This document shows positions 9,098-17,939 of a stretch of DNA of 64,000 bases, piece by piece. Each line of letters starts with the position of its first letter. The stretch's first letter is position 1. A program made the position numbers and the translations under genes. The stretch comes from JAOUEA01 sp963797635 (lineage in GTDB: Bacteria > Actinomycetota > UBA4738 > HRBIN12). The stretch covers positions 186,001-250,000 of the forward strand of contig CAWCPZ010000009.1 in the NCBI GenBank assembly GCA_963797635.1. The letters run 5' to 3'. The notes below the pieces were generated by a model. That model was not told the DNA's origin. It ran no database searches and was given only the letters and a program-made list of their open reading frames with translations.

Positions 9098-9475
9098 ACA
9101 CGCGGGCCGAACGGACGACGGACGACCGGAACCAGCGGATGCGACGCGATCGATGACGCCCGGGCCGCCCGGCTGCGGGACCGCCTGAAGCGCCGGCTCC
9201 TGGTCGCAGCGGTGGCCGGGCCCGTCATCGGCGTGGTGGTCGGGCTCCTGGTGGGCTCGGTCGCCTTCCAGGTCGGTGGGCTCGGCTTCGTGATGGTGCT
9301 GGTCGGATGCGTCATCTTCGCCACCGCCGTGGCGCTCCTGATCGCGAGCTACTCGTCGCTCGAATCGCCCGATCCCGGCCTCGAACCGTCGCAGGTCGAG
9401 CGCCCGATCGCGGACCGGCCCGGGGCCACGAGGCCCGAGGCAGAGGCGCGTGACGACGCCGTCCGGAGGGGCTGA
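9094..9475 (+). CDS. Small two-helix membrane protein, hypothetical (frameshifted)
   Basis: About 126 aa when the two frames are joined near 9145 (+1). It starts at the ATG overlapping the upstream stop, has a basic cytoplasmic N-terminus (RLRDRLKRRL), then two adjacent helices, VAAVAGPVIGVVVGLLVG and FVMVLVGCVIFATAVALL, and a soluble, acidic C-terminal tail. It shares one base with the start of the next gene (TGATG at 9473-9477). The operon 8533-9726 therefore encodes two membrane proteins and a zinc-ribbon-like protein. Function unknown. Confidence 0.6.
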
Positions 9476-9726
9476 TGACGTCCGAGGGACCCGAGACGGA
9501 CGCGAAACGATGCCCGGTGTGCGGTCGTGGCGTCCTGGTCGACATCGGGTTCGATGCCGATCCCCCCGGCGGTCCCGAGGTCCCGCAGCAGCAGCCGGAC
9601 GCGCGACAGGTGGAACGCTATTCCTGCGGCCATGAGGTGCTGGGCGCGGCCCTGTCGACGGCCGACGGAGACCTGCTGGACGTCGAGCGCCGGGAAGCCT
9701 CCGACGTGGTCGATCCCGGACCGTAG
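9475..9726 (+). CDS. Small zinc-ribbon-like protein, hypothetical
   Basis: An 83-aa acidic protein with a CPVCG knuckle at residues 13-17 and a second YSCGHEVLG motif near residue 50. Together these could bind one zinc ion in a ribbon (C2-CH). It starts at an ATG that overlaps the previous stop by one base, so it is the last gene of a three-gene operon. Its partner could be the membrane proteins encoded upstream, or nucleic acid; nothing in the sequence decides. No family name recalled. Confidence 0.6.
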   Translation: MTSEGPETDAKRCPVCGRGVLVDIGFDADPPGGPEVPQQQPDARQVERYSCGHEVLGAALSTADGDLLDVERREASDVVDPGP

Positions 9727-9785
9727 ACGCGGTTGGCGGATCGCCCGACGGTGGCGTCCACCCGCGTTTCTCGTAGGCTGGGTCC

Positions 9786-10016
9786 ATGCCGGACAGCATG
9801 GGCAAACGCCAACGCCGTGATGTGAAGGCCAAGAAGGCCGCAGCCATCGAGGAGCGCCGTGTCGCGCGCGCGCAGCGCCGTGCCGACCGCGAAGCCGGCC
9901 TGATCCAGTCGGGCACACCGTTGGCCACCGAGTACGGCGGCACCGACCTCAGCAAGGATCCCGAACCGGTCCCCGAGGATCTCCTCGAAGCCGACGCCAG
10001 ACGCGACGACCGGTAG
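9786..10016 (+). CDS. Small basic hypothetical protein
   Basis: A 76-aa protein with a very basic helical N-terminal half (KRQRRDVKAKKAAAIEERR) and an acidic tail (KDPEPVPEDLLEADARR). An in-frame second ATG at 9798 (MGKRQRRD) may be the true start. It lies between the zinc-ribbon gene and the MFS transporter, 14 bp before the latter, so it may be co-transcribed with it. The bipolar charge and lack of a hydrophobic core suggest a mostly helical or disordered nucleic-acid- or ribosome-associated peptide, which is inference. Confidence 0.5.
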   Translation: MPDSMGKRQRRDVKAKKAAAIEERRVARAQRRADREAGLIQSGTPLATEYGGTDLSKDPEPVPEDLLEADARRDDR

Positions 10017-10030
10017 CGTCGTCCGCGGCG

Positions 10031-11407
10031 ATGGCCGTCCACCAGCCCGCGATCCCCGACCGGCCTCCGGCGTGGCGTGAGGTCTTCCAGGGCCGTCGCG
10101 GACGCCTCACCGCGGGCCTGCTGCTCCTCGAAGCGCTGGTCGCCGTCCAGGTCCTGATCGTCGCCACGATCCTGCCCGATGTGCGCCGTGATCTGGGCAT
10201 GGTGCAGCTGTACGGCCTGGCGTTCACCGCCTCGAGCCTGGCGACCCTGGCGGCGATCCCGATCGCAGGGCGCGCCGTCGACCGGTTCGGAGCCCGCGCC
10301 ACCCTGCCGCCCGTGCTGTTCGCCTTCGTCGGCGGCCTGGTGGTGGCCGCGATCGCGCCCTCGATGCCCGTCCTGCTCATCGGCCAGTTCCTGCAGGGCG
10401 CCGGGGGTGGAGGTCTCTACGCGCTGTCGCTCGGCACCGTCGCCAAGACCTATCCCGACCGGCTGCGACCACGGGTGATGGCGTTGCTGGCCACGATGTG
10501 GATCCTCCCGGGCCTGGTCGGTCCCCCGGTGGGGGCCGTGATCGCCGGCACGGTGGGGTGGCGCTGGGCCTTCCTCGCCCCGATCCCCGTGCTCGCCCTG
10601 GGGTGGTTCCTCATCGCGCCGGCGCTCGACCTCGTGCCGGAACCGGACCTGAACGCCGATCGGCTCGCGGTGCGATGGCCGCTGCAGCTGATGGTGGGCG
10701 CGGGCCTGGTGTTCACCTCCCTCACGATCGTGCGCCCGTGGGCGTTGGCCGTGCTGGCGGCCGGGCTCGTGGTCGGGCTGCCGGCGCTGCGCCACATCGT
10801 GCCGCCCGGCACCTTCCGGGCACGTCGCGGGATCCCCGCGACGGCGATCGCGGCGTTCCTGCTGTCGATGGGGTTCCTGGCGATGGACGCCTTCCTCACC
10901 CTGATGCTGACGGGGGTGCGGGGCGTCTCGTTGGGGCAGGCGAGCCTGGCGATCACGGCGGCGACGCTGACGTGGGCCGCCGGGAGCGCCTGGCAGTCGG
11001 GCCGAGCCGACCGCGTGGCCCTCCCGAAGCTGGTGCTGCTGGGGACGATCGCCGTCCTCGTGGGCCAGGCCGCGGTGGCGAGCGCCCTGTTCGTCGAGGT
11101 TCCCGTGGTGCTGGCCTACGCGGGGTGGGCGGTCGCGGGTGGCGGGATGGGGGTGGCCTTCCCGACGATCCCGCTGGCCACGATGCGTGTCGCCGGCGTG
11201 GGCGGGGAGGCCGGGGTCCTGTCCTCGGTGCTGCTCATGGACATGCTCGGGGTCGCGACCGGGGCCGGCCTCGGAGGGGGCGCCGTCGCCGTGGCCGAGG
11301 CCTTCGATGCGCCGCTGGCCACCGGGATCGGCGCGTCGTTCGCGATCGGGTTCGCGGCGCTGATCGCGCTGGCGTTCGTCGCGCGGCGGATGACGCCCGA
11401 GGCCTGA
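10031..11407 (+). CDS. MFS transporter (drug/proton antiporter-like)
   Basis: A 458-aa integral membrane protein with about 12-14 hydrophobic spans. The first helix is LLLLEALVAVQVLIVATILP. The loop after helix 2 has the MFS signature GRAVDRFGAR. A motif resembling motif C of antiporters occurs at GLVGPPVGAVIAG, including the Gly-Pro-rich helix typical of efflux members of the DHA families. The C-terminus ends ARRMTPEA. Substrate cannot be predicted. It follows a small basic protein gene by 14 bp and converges with the vWA gene, with only a few bases between their stops. Confidence 0.85.
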   Translation: MAVHQPAIPDRPPAWREVFQGRRGRLTAGLLLLEALVAVQVLIVATILPDVRRDLGMVQLYGLAFTASSLATLAAIPIAGRAVDRFGARATLPPVLFAFVGGLVVAAIAPSMPVLLIGQFLQGAGGGGLYALSLGTVAKTYPDRLRPRVMALLATMWILPGLVGPPVGAVIAGTVGWRWAFLAPIPVLALGWFLIAPALDLVPEPDLNADRLAVRWPLQLMVGAGLVFTSLTIVRPWALAVLAAGLVVGLPALRHIVPPGTFRARRGIPATAIAAFLLSMGFLAMDAFLTLMLTGVRGVSLGQASLAITAATLTWAAGSAWQSGRADRVALPKLVLLGTIAVLVGQAAVASALFVEVPVVLAYAGWAVAGGGMGVAFPTIPLATMRVAGVGGEAGVLSSVLLMDMLGVATGAGLGGGAVAVAEAFDAPLATGIGASFAIGFAALIALAFVARRMTPEA

Positions 11408-11411
11408 GCCG

Positions 11412-12422
11412 TCAGGACCGGGAACGCGCGGGACGCTTCGACGATCCCGGCTTCGGTGCCGCCCGGTACTCGGCCGGGGTCGCGGGCATGAAGAGCACCA
11501 CCACCGCAGCGAGCGCGAACACACCGCCGAGCAGCACGAAGATCCACGCGCTGCTGCCGACATGCAGGTCCGAGCTGAGGGTCGACCCGAGCTCCTGATA
11601 GACGTCGGTGAGCTGGTCGGCGCTGAGCGCGTTGAACGTGCTCCCGCCCGTCCCGTCGGCGATACGCAGCATGAGGTCGTCGTCGGCGCTCGCCGTGGAA
11701 CCACCCTCGGTGGCGTCGCCCAGCGTCACGGTGAACACCGGGATGCCCTGCTCCTGTGCGCGCGCCGCCGCTTCGTCCGGCGACACCACGCTCCCGGTGT
11801 CACGCCCGTCGGACAGGAGCACGATCGCCGCCGGTCCGCGGCCGCCCTGGGCCCATGTGGACTCGATCGCGTCGAGGGAGGCCGTCATCCCGTCCCCGAT
11901 CACGGTCCCTTCCGACGACGCGGTCGACTCGAGGGCGGCGCCGGCTTCCTCACGGTCCTTGGTCGGCTCGACGGCGAGGGTCGCCCCGTCGGCGAACGTC
12001 ACCACCCCCACCTGGAAGTCGCCGGGCAACCGCGACAGGAACGCCTCGGCGGCGTCCTGGGCGGCCGCCAGTCGGTTCGGCGCGACGTCGGTCCGTTGCA
12101 TCGACTTCGACACGTCCATCGTCAGGATCACGGTTCCCTGGGTGCTCTGACGCTCGATCCGGGTCTGGGCGAACGCGATCACCGCGCAGGCGAAGCCGGC
12201 CACCATCAGGACGACGGGCAGCCGCTCTCGGAACCGGAACGGCCTGCGTCGCGATCCGACCGCTGCGGCGCCGTAGCGGGCGATCAGGACCCGTCGCTTG
12301 CGCCACCGGACGAGCGCCGACACCACCACGACCACGAGCGCGACCGCGGCGACCGCGGCGATGACGAGGACGGGATCCATCAGCGGGACGATCCTGGGTA
12401 CGGCGAGACGCCAGCCATACAT
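11412..12422 (-). CDS. vWA-domain membrane protein (BatA/aerotolerance type)
   Basis: A 336-aa membrane-anchored von Willebrand A protein. Two N-terminal helices (VLIAAVAAVALVVVVV-like segment and LPVVLMVAGFACAVIAFA) frame a cytoplasmic basic loop. The vWA domain follows with an intact MIDAS: ILTMDVSKSMQ (DxSxS), a Thr/Gly stretch EGTVIGDG, and LLSDGRDTG. A last helix sits at AWIFVLLGGVFALAAVVVLF. Architecture matches BatA/YfbK-like proteins that assist MoxR chaperones, but no MoxR or DUF58 gene is next to it here. The ATG at 12380 (MDPVLVI) is an alternative start lacking 14 residues. Confidence 0.8.
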   Translation of the reverse strand: MYGWRLAVPRIVPLMDPVLVIAAVAAVALVVVVVSALVRWRKRRVLIARYGAAAVGSRRRPFRFRERLPVVLMVAGFACAVIAFAQTRIERQSTQGTVILTMDVSKSMQRTDVAPNRLAAAQDAAEAFLSRLPGDFQVGVVTFADGATLAVEPTKDREEAGAALESTASSEGTVIGDGMTASLDAIESTWAQGGRGPAAIVLLSDGRDTGSVVSPDEAAARAQEQGIPVFTVTLGDATEGGSTASADDDLMLRIADGTGGSTFNALSADQLTDVYQELGSTLSSDLHVGSSAWIFVLLGGVFALAAVVVLFMPATPAEYRAAPKPGSSKRPARSRS

Positions 12423-12473
12423 GACCTATCGACCGCAAGCACGCGCCTGTTGAGTGCCGAACCGAAGGAAGTG

Positions 12474-12501
12474 CCTCAGGTCTGGGGCCTCAGGTCTGGG
12501 G
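12474..12501. repeat. Two tandem copies of a 14-bp sequence spanning a stop codon
   Basis: CCTCAGGTCTGGGG occurs twice in direct succession (12474-12487, 12488-12501). The second copy encodes the last residues and the stop of the Rieske protein on the minus strand; the first lies just beyond it. It looks like a recent slipped duplication. Confidence 0.85.
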
Positions 12502-12822
12502 ACGGAGCTGCACGATGCCGTCGGCGACACGGGCATCGAACGACGGCTCCGGTCGTGCGGCGGGCCCTCTCGCCACCTTGCCGTCCTGGAGGCGGAACAC
12601 GCTCCCGTGGGCGGGGCAGGTCACCGTGGGATCGGATCCGGTGAGCCGGAGCGGCCCCCGCTCGAGCGGGGCTCCCTGGTGCGTACAGCGACTGCCGATC
12701 GCGTACAACTGCTCCCCGGATCGCACCAACAGGACGTCGACATCGTCCACGGTGACGCGAACGCCCTTGCCGTCCACGAGGTCATCGAAGGCCACCGTGC
12801 TCGTCCAGCCGTCGTCGGTCAT
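12490..12822 (-). CDS. Rieske [2Fe-2S] ferredoxin-like protein
   Basis: A 110-aa Rieske-fold protein. The cluster ligands are complete: CTH (SRCTHQGAPL) and CPAH (TVTCPAHGSVF), matching C-x-H and C-x-x-H. Such small soluble proteins shuttle electrons to dioxygenases or act as NirD-like subunits. No oxygenase or nitrite reductase is nearby, so the partner is unknown. The ATG at 12822 (MTDDGWTS) is preferred, since the longer frame up to 12972 is Arg-rich and overlaps the divergent helicase promoter region. A 14-bp duplication covers its stop codon. Confidence 0.85.
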   Translation of the reverse strand: MTDDGWTSTVAFDDLVDGKGVRVTVDDVDVLLVRSGEQLYAIGSRCTHQGAPLERGPLRLTGSDPTVTCPAHGSVFRLQDGKVARGPAARPEPSFDARVADGIVQLRPQT

Positions 12823-12902
12823 CGCGACACGGTCGGACACGTGAGGGCACCTGTCAACCGCGTCGCGGGCGATGGCGAGCGGGATTCCCGTACTGTGGGT
12901 GT

Positions 12903-14219
<1,317 letters not shown>

Positions 14220-14232
14220 GAGGACACGCGCC

Positions 14233-14418
14233 ATGACCAGATCCACGAACGTGCGTTTCGGAAGCCCCGATCGCGGGAAGAGCGTCAAGGCGAGCTCGGA
14301 GCAAGGCCGGCACTGCGATCACCCAGGATGCCCCACGGTCCTGTCGGCCTACAACGCCTCGAGCACGTGCTGGACCCACACCGTTCCCACCTCGCGTCAC
14401 CCGCTCGCAAGGAGCTGA
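14233..14418 (+). CDS. Small Cys/His (CW.H) protein, paralogue of 16019-16246
   Basis: A 61-aa protein preceded by AGGAGG 9 nt before the ATG at 14233. The conserved core is CDHPGCPTVLSAYN followed by CWTH, giving Cys-x3-Cys and Cys-x-x-His, a plausible single zinc site. The gene at 16019-16246 on the other strand encodes the same core (CATDGCDTALSMYN, then CWQH), so these are paralogues. I recall similar orphan actinobacterial small proteins with LSxYNxxxxCWxH. Function unknown. It lies directly downstream of the DEAD-box helicase. Confidence 0.65.
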   Translation: MTRSTNVRFGSPDRGKSVKASSEQGRHCDHPGCPTVLSAYNASSTCWTHTVPTSRHPLARS

Positions 14419-14428
14419 CCCCGACCAC

Positions 14429-15458
14429 ATGCACGCCGTCGCCCCACCGCCTGCGGGCGTGATCTTCCGGGCGGTCGACGAGGTCACACCCGGCTCCAAG
14501 CTCCGTTCCCTCTACGAACGCCGCGCCGACGCCTATCTCCAGTGGTACCTGCGGGACGGCGATGCGGCCAGGCCGTCCCTGGACGAAGGCATCGCGGCCC
14601 TGCGGGAACACATGCCCGAGTTGGTGCCGGTGCACGCCGAGATCAGCGCGATCGTCGCCGACGACGATCCGGTGGCGGCGCGGATGTTCACCTTCCTGCG
14701 GCCTCCTGCTTCGTTCGTCGCCTGCTCACAAGGGGTGTGGGCCGAGGGCGATGCCGGCCCCGTCCTGGTGCGCAACTACGACTACCCACCCGAGCTGATG
14801 GACTGCGTGATCCTGCGGTCGCGTTTCCTCGATCGCATCGTGGTGGGCACCGCCGACGGCGTCTGGGGGCTCTGCGACGGCATGAACGATCGCGGGCTCG
14901 CGGTGTCCCTCACCTTCGGTGGACGGGTCGCGGTGGGAGACGGGTTCGGGATGCCGCTGGTGATCCGCTACCTGCTGGAGACCTGCGAGACGGTGCAGCA
15001 GGGACGCGAGGTGTTGACGCGACTCCCCTACGCCCAGCCGTACAACCTCACGCTCGCCGACGCCTCGGGCGACGTCGTGACCGCCTACCTCGGCCCCGAC
15101 CGCCCGGCCTCGTTCCGCCGGCTGCCGGTGGCCACGAACCACCAATGGGCGGTCGAGACGTTCGATCCGATGCTGGCGGCCAGTTCGGTCGAACGCGAGT
15201 GGTGGCTGCTCCGCCTCCTGGACGACCCCGACGTGGACGCCGCGATCTTCTCGGACCGGTTCCTGCAGGCGCCGCTGTACAGCTTCGGGCACGCCGAAGG
15301 CGTCGGGACGGTCTACACCGCCGAGTACGTGCCGAACGCAGGCACCGTCCGCCACCGTTGGCACGGACCAGGATTGGGTCCAGTCGCTGGAACGGTTCGA
15401 CGAGGGTGAGCGTGCGGTGACGTTCCCCGCGCCGCTCCTGGTTCCCCCGGCGATCTGA
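14429..15458 (+). CDS. Ntn-hydrolase of the acyl-CoA:6-aminopenicillanate acyltransferase / C45 family (C-terminus frameshifted)
   Basis: About 343 aa when joined. The family generates its N-terminal nucleophile by self-cleavage before a Cys. Here the motif is VACSQGVW followed by the substrate strand GPVLVRNYDYPPE and the loop CDGMNDRGLAVSLTFGG, all typical of AAT/C45 peptidases and linear amide hydrolases. The raw frame ends early at 15409 with a basic tail. Removing one G near 15368 continues it as DQDWVQSLERFDEGE to a stop at 15456-15458, one base before the convergent gene ends. Substrate (a linear amide or acylated compound) is unknown. Confidence 0.75.
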
Positions 15459-15459
15459 C

Positions 15460-15741
15460 CTACTTCTTGGCGACGCGGTGCTGCGCCTCGTCCTTCGGGA
15501 GTTGGCTCCGCAGCTTGTAGTAGCTGCGTTCGACCAGGAAGCGGGCCCCCGGATCGTCCGGATCGGCCACCACCTCGCCGAGCCACTTCTTGACCTCGTC
15601 GATCTCCTCGGCCTCGGGCGTGGAACGACCGCCTCGGATGGATCGCTTGCCGCTGACCATGGGGCCAAGCCGGTTCGCGGCCTGGGTCAGATCACCGGCT
15701 TCGATCAGCTGCACGACCTCCTGGATCCTGGAAACGTCGAT
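15460..15741 (-). CDS. Small hypothetical protein, start codon unclear
   Basis: About 93 aa beginning IDVSRIQEVVQLIEAGDL and ending in DEAQHRVAKK. It is helical, with an EVVQLIEAGDLTQAANRL repeat-like helix pair, and no known family is recalled. A strong Shine-Dalgarno site (GAGGAGG, about 15750-15756) precedes it, but no ATG, GTG or TTG lies at the right distance. The only codon at suitable spacing is ATC at 15739-15741. Either this is a rare ATC start, or the base is a sequencing error for ATG. It converges with the Ntn-hydrolase gene. Confidence 0.5.
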   Translation of the reverse strand: MDVSRIQEVVQLIEAGDLTQAANRLGPMVSGKRSIRGGRSTPEAEEIDEVKKWLGEVVADPDDPGARFLVERSYYKLRSQLPKDEAQHRVAKK

Positions 15742-15806
15742 CGCCGTTACCTCCTCGTTTCCCCCATTCTCCCTCGCGGGAGGGCGAACTGCACATGGAG
15801 GTGGCC

Positions 15807-15995
15807 TCAGCGGGCTGATGCGGTGATGGGCGGGGGAACGGGCGGGGGCGCGGGGGTCGGGCCGGGGGCCGGCGTCGGACCGGGTTCGGGCACGGGGATC
15901 GGCTCGGGATCGGGCGGTGTGGGAGGGCTGGGTGTCGGTGTGGGCTGAGGCTCCGGGTCGGGCTGGGGAACGGGCGGGGTCTCCTCGGCGGTCAT
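15807..15995 (-). CDS. Small proline-rich repeat protein
   Basis: A 62-aa protein made almost entirely of Pro, Glu, Thr and Ala in short repeats (PDPEPQPTPTPSPP, PGPTPAPGPTPAPPP). AGGAGG lies 4 nt before the ATG at 15995. No signal peptide or membrane helix is present, so it would be a cytoplasmic, disordered peptide unless exported otherwise. Such sequence can arise in GC-rich DNA without selection; the good Shine-Dalgarno site argues that it is translated. Confidence 0.4.
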   Translation of the reverse strand: MTAEETPPVPQPDPEPQPTPTPSPPTPPDPEPIPVPEPGPTPAPGPTPAPPPVPPPITASAR

Positions 15996-16018
15996 GGAAC
16001 CTCCTGGTCTGGATGGAT

Positions 16019-16246
16019 TCAGGCGTGGCCCTGATCGGACTTGGGTCGACGGTACACGTGGTTGACGAAGGCCTCCGGCGTCCGGTGCTGCCAGCAGTGG
16101 TCGTCGTTGTTGTACATCGACAGGGCCGTGTCGCACCCGTCGGTCGCGCATCGGCGGCCGGACCCGAACGTCCGGCTGGGCCGGGACGCGTCGGCACCAC
16201 CGGCGGTCCTCACCGCATCCAGTTCGCTTCGCCGTGGGATCGGCAT
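16019..16246 (-). CDS. Small Cys/His (CW.H) protein, paralogue of 14233-14418
   Basis: A 75-aa protein with the motif CATDGCDTALSMYN and CWQHRTPEAF. GGAGG lies 7 nt before the ATG at 16246, overlapping the end of the upstream gene, so it is probably co-transcribed with 16251-16589. The Cys/Cys/Cys/His set is the same as in the paralogue 1.6 kb away, suggesting a zinc-bound fold. The paralogue core is about half identical while the flanks differ. Function unknown. Confidence 0.65.
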   Translation of the reverse strand: MPIPRRSELDAVRTAGGADASRPSRTFGSGRRCATDGCDTALSMYNNDDHCWQHRTPEAFVNHVYRRPKSDQGHA

Positions 16247-16250
16247 CCCG

Positions 16251-16589
16251 TCACCTCCCGCGCTTGCGGTCGACGGCGCGCTCGAGCTGGGCCTTGTTCA
16301 TGCGCGAGCGGCCCGGGACGCGCAGATCCTTCGCCTCCTCGTAGAGCTGATCGCGCGTCCGGCCACCGGGTCCTTCATGGGAGCGCAGACCCCCGCGCCG
16401 GCCGGAGGAGATGTCCTCCTTCGACAGGCGGGAGGACTCCCTCGCCTCCCCGGCGCGGGCTCGCTCCTTGTTCACGGTTCGGGCCGCGATCTCTTCGGCG
16501 GTGTCCTCGGAGCGGCCGCCCTGGCGCAGGCCCTCCTTGATGTGTTCGTACTGACGCTCCCGCTTCGCACTCCATGCTTGCTGCGGCAT
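16251..16589 (-). CDS. Rho-N-like / plasmid-stabilisation-type small protein
   Basis: A 112-aa basic protein beginning MPQQAWSAKRERQYEHIK, with TAEEIAARTVNKERARAGE and a C-terminal SRMNKAQLERAVDRKRGR helix. This is a widespread actinobacterial and proteobacterial small protein often annotated as plasmid stabilisation protein. The C-terminal part resembles the Rho N-terminal (SAP-like) fold. Biochemical function is unproven, probably nucleic-acid binding. GGAGGAG 5 nt before the ATG at 16589 is a good ribosome site. It sits in a run of small stress-type genes on the minus strand. Confidence 0.75.
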   Translation of the reverse strand: MPQQAWSAKRERQYEHIKEGLRQGGRSEDTAEEIAARTVNKERARAGEARESSRLSKEDISSGRRGGLRSHEGPGGRTRDQLYEEAKDLRVPGRSRMNKAQLERAVDRKRGR

Positions 16590-16627
16590 GACGTCTCCTC
16601 CTGGTCCTCAGGCCGGGTCTGGTCGGG

Positions 16628-17059
16628 TCAACGATCGATCACGGCGTCGGGCGCCACGTTCGGGGGTTCGATGTCCGTCGAGGCCTTCACCGAACCGGCG
16701 CCACCGTCCTGACGGACGCGCTCGAGCATCGAGTCCCAGCGCTCCCGGATCTCCTCGTAGCGGGCCCTGCCGGCCTTGGCGCCGAACACGTAGGCCGAAC
16801 CCGCGGCCGCGGTCAGGACGAACAGGGTGCGCATCCGGTGCTTGCGCGGCTTGGGCCGGGGCGCCGTGCGAGCGGTGAGCTCGTCGACGGACCCCAGGAG
16901 CCGTTCGCGTTCCTCGTCGCCGCGGGCCACCCGGCTGCGGAGCACCTCGTTCTCGACCTTCAGACGGTCGCGTTCCCGCTCGCTCTTGTCGAGGCCGTGT
17001 GACAGCCGCTTCTCGGTGACATCGGATCGGATCGATCGTGCTCGTTCCTGGACGCTCAT
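16628..17059 (-). CDS. Coiled-coil membrane protein (YtxH-like), hypothetical
   Basis: A 143-aa protein. An N-terminal charged coiled coil (LDKSERERDRLKVENEVLRS) is followed by a basic stretch, one membrane helix at TLFVLTAAAGSAYVFGAKAG, and a helical tail ARYEEIRERWDSM that resembles YtxH-type proteins. GGAGG 6 nt before the ATG at 17059 fixes the start. It is upstream of the Rho-N-like gene on the same strand with 38 bp between them, so one transcript is possible. Function unknown. Confidence 0.6.
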   Translation of the reverse strand: MSVQERARSIRSDVTEKRLSHGLDKSERERDRLKVENEVLRSRVARGDEERERLLGSVDELTARTAPRPKPRKHRMRTLFVLTAAAGSAYVFGAKAGRARYEEIRERWDSMLERVRQDGGAGSVKASTDIEPPNVAPDAVIDR

Positions 17060-17201
17060 GTGGTTCCTCCTTCGGTCGGTACCGTTCCGCCGGAGACCGT
17101 CGGCCTTCCGGCACGAGGTCATCTCCTACCCAGCCCACCCCTGATCCATGCATGCGTTCCGGGGCGTCTTCGCCGGGTCCGCCGGTGGCTATCCTTGGTC
17201 C

Positions 17202-17438
17202 ATGCCAGGCCTCGAACGTGTCCCTCCCAACGTGCGAACCACCTATCTGGGCGAGTTCACGGCCGAGCACGCCGGGCGCATCGCCCGGCAGCTCGACGAG
17301 GAGGACATCGTCTGGTGGTCGAAGGAACCCGGCTACCTCAGCCGGATCTGGGAGCACGGCGTCCGGCTGTTCGTGGACCGGACCGAGGTGGAGCACGCCC
17401 GCGAGGTGGCGCGTGGCGTGATCGGCGGCGAGCCTTAG
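17202..17438 (+). CDS. DUF2007-like small protein, hypothetical
   Basis: A 78-aa protein beginning MPGLERVPPNVR and continuing as an alternating strand/helix pattern: YLGEFTAEHAGRIARQLDEE, then DIVWWSKEPGY, RLFVDRTEVEHAREV. This resembles the ferredoxin-like fold of DUF2007 (putative signal-transducing proteins, sometimes called PII-like); the match is by pattern only. The ATG at 17202 is preferred over the ATG at 17148, whose extra residues look random. It converges with the DoxX-like gene. Confidence 0.5.
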   Translation: MPGLERVPPNVRTTYLGEFTAEHAGRIARQLDEEDIVWWSKEPGYLSRIWEHGVRLFVDRTEVEHAREVARGVIGGEP

Positions 17439-17444
17439 GTCGGC

Positions 17445-17870
17445 TCAGCTCCGGCGGCGAGGCCATGCGCCGCTCGCCCACAACGCCCACAGCACCAGCA
17501 CCGGCTGGAAGAGCAGCCGGATCCACCGGGCGGCCGGTGAGTCCAGGCCGAACGCATCCGTGCCCGCGATCGCCTGGTAGACGTTGGCGGGGAACACCAG
17601 CACGAACAGCACGGCCAACGCGCGGCCCACGGTGGCCCGCCACCGGGCGGGCGAGAGGGCCAGCGCGAGCCCAAGAGCGATCTCGACCGCGCCGCTGACC
17701 CAGATCACGGCGGACCGGGCCGGGGTCCACGACGGGAGCTGTCCGAAGAACGACGAGGTCCTCACGAAGTGGACCGTCCCGGTGAAGACCATCAGCGCAG
17801 CGAGCGCCCAACGAGCCACGTTCCTGGCCAGGCCGTCGCTTCCGCGCATGCCGGGCACCCTAGCGGGCAC
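17445..17870 (-). CDS. DoxX-family membrane protein
   Basis: A 141-aa protein with four membrane spans: ARWALAALMVFTGTVHF, VIWVSGAVEIALGLALAL, VGRALAVLFVLVFPANVY and IRLLFQPVLVLWALW. The FTGTVHF and PANVYQAI motifs are typical of DoxX/DoxD-like small membrane proteins, which have been linked to redox balance in other actinobacteria. An ATG at 17849 (MRGSD) is an alternative start. The gene is divergent from the GH25 protein, with about 70 bp between them. Confidence 0.75.
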   Translation of the reverse strand: MPARVPGMRGSDGLARNVARWALAALMVFTGTVHFVRTSSFFGQLPSWTPARSAVIWVSGAVEIALGLALALSPARWRATVGRALAVLFVLVFPANVYQAIAGTDAFGLDSPAARWIRLLFQPVLVLWALWASGAWPRRRS

Positions 17871-17939
17871 GAACCGCTTCAGCGACGTGCCGGGGTCGCC
17901 GATGCCTCCAGCACGCTACCCTGAGGTCCCTTCAACCCG

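Noticed and set aside
8546..11704. 1052-aa open frame on the minus strand
   Set aside because: It is antisense to the membrane-protein operon and the MFS gene. Its translation is low-complexity Arg/Gln/His/Gly, typical of shadow frames in GC-rich DNA.
12829..12857. Perfect TTGACA on the minus strand upstream of the Rieske gene
   Set aside because: No TANNNT-like -10 at 16-18 nt; the bases there are GACCGT. Not listed as a promoter.
14257..14282. GTTT-N16-GGGAAG resembling the stress promoter
   Set aside because: It lies inside the coding region of the small CW.H protein, and its hexamer ends in AAG. Treated as chance.
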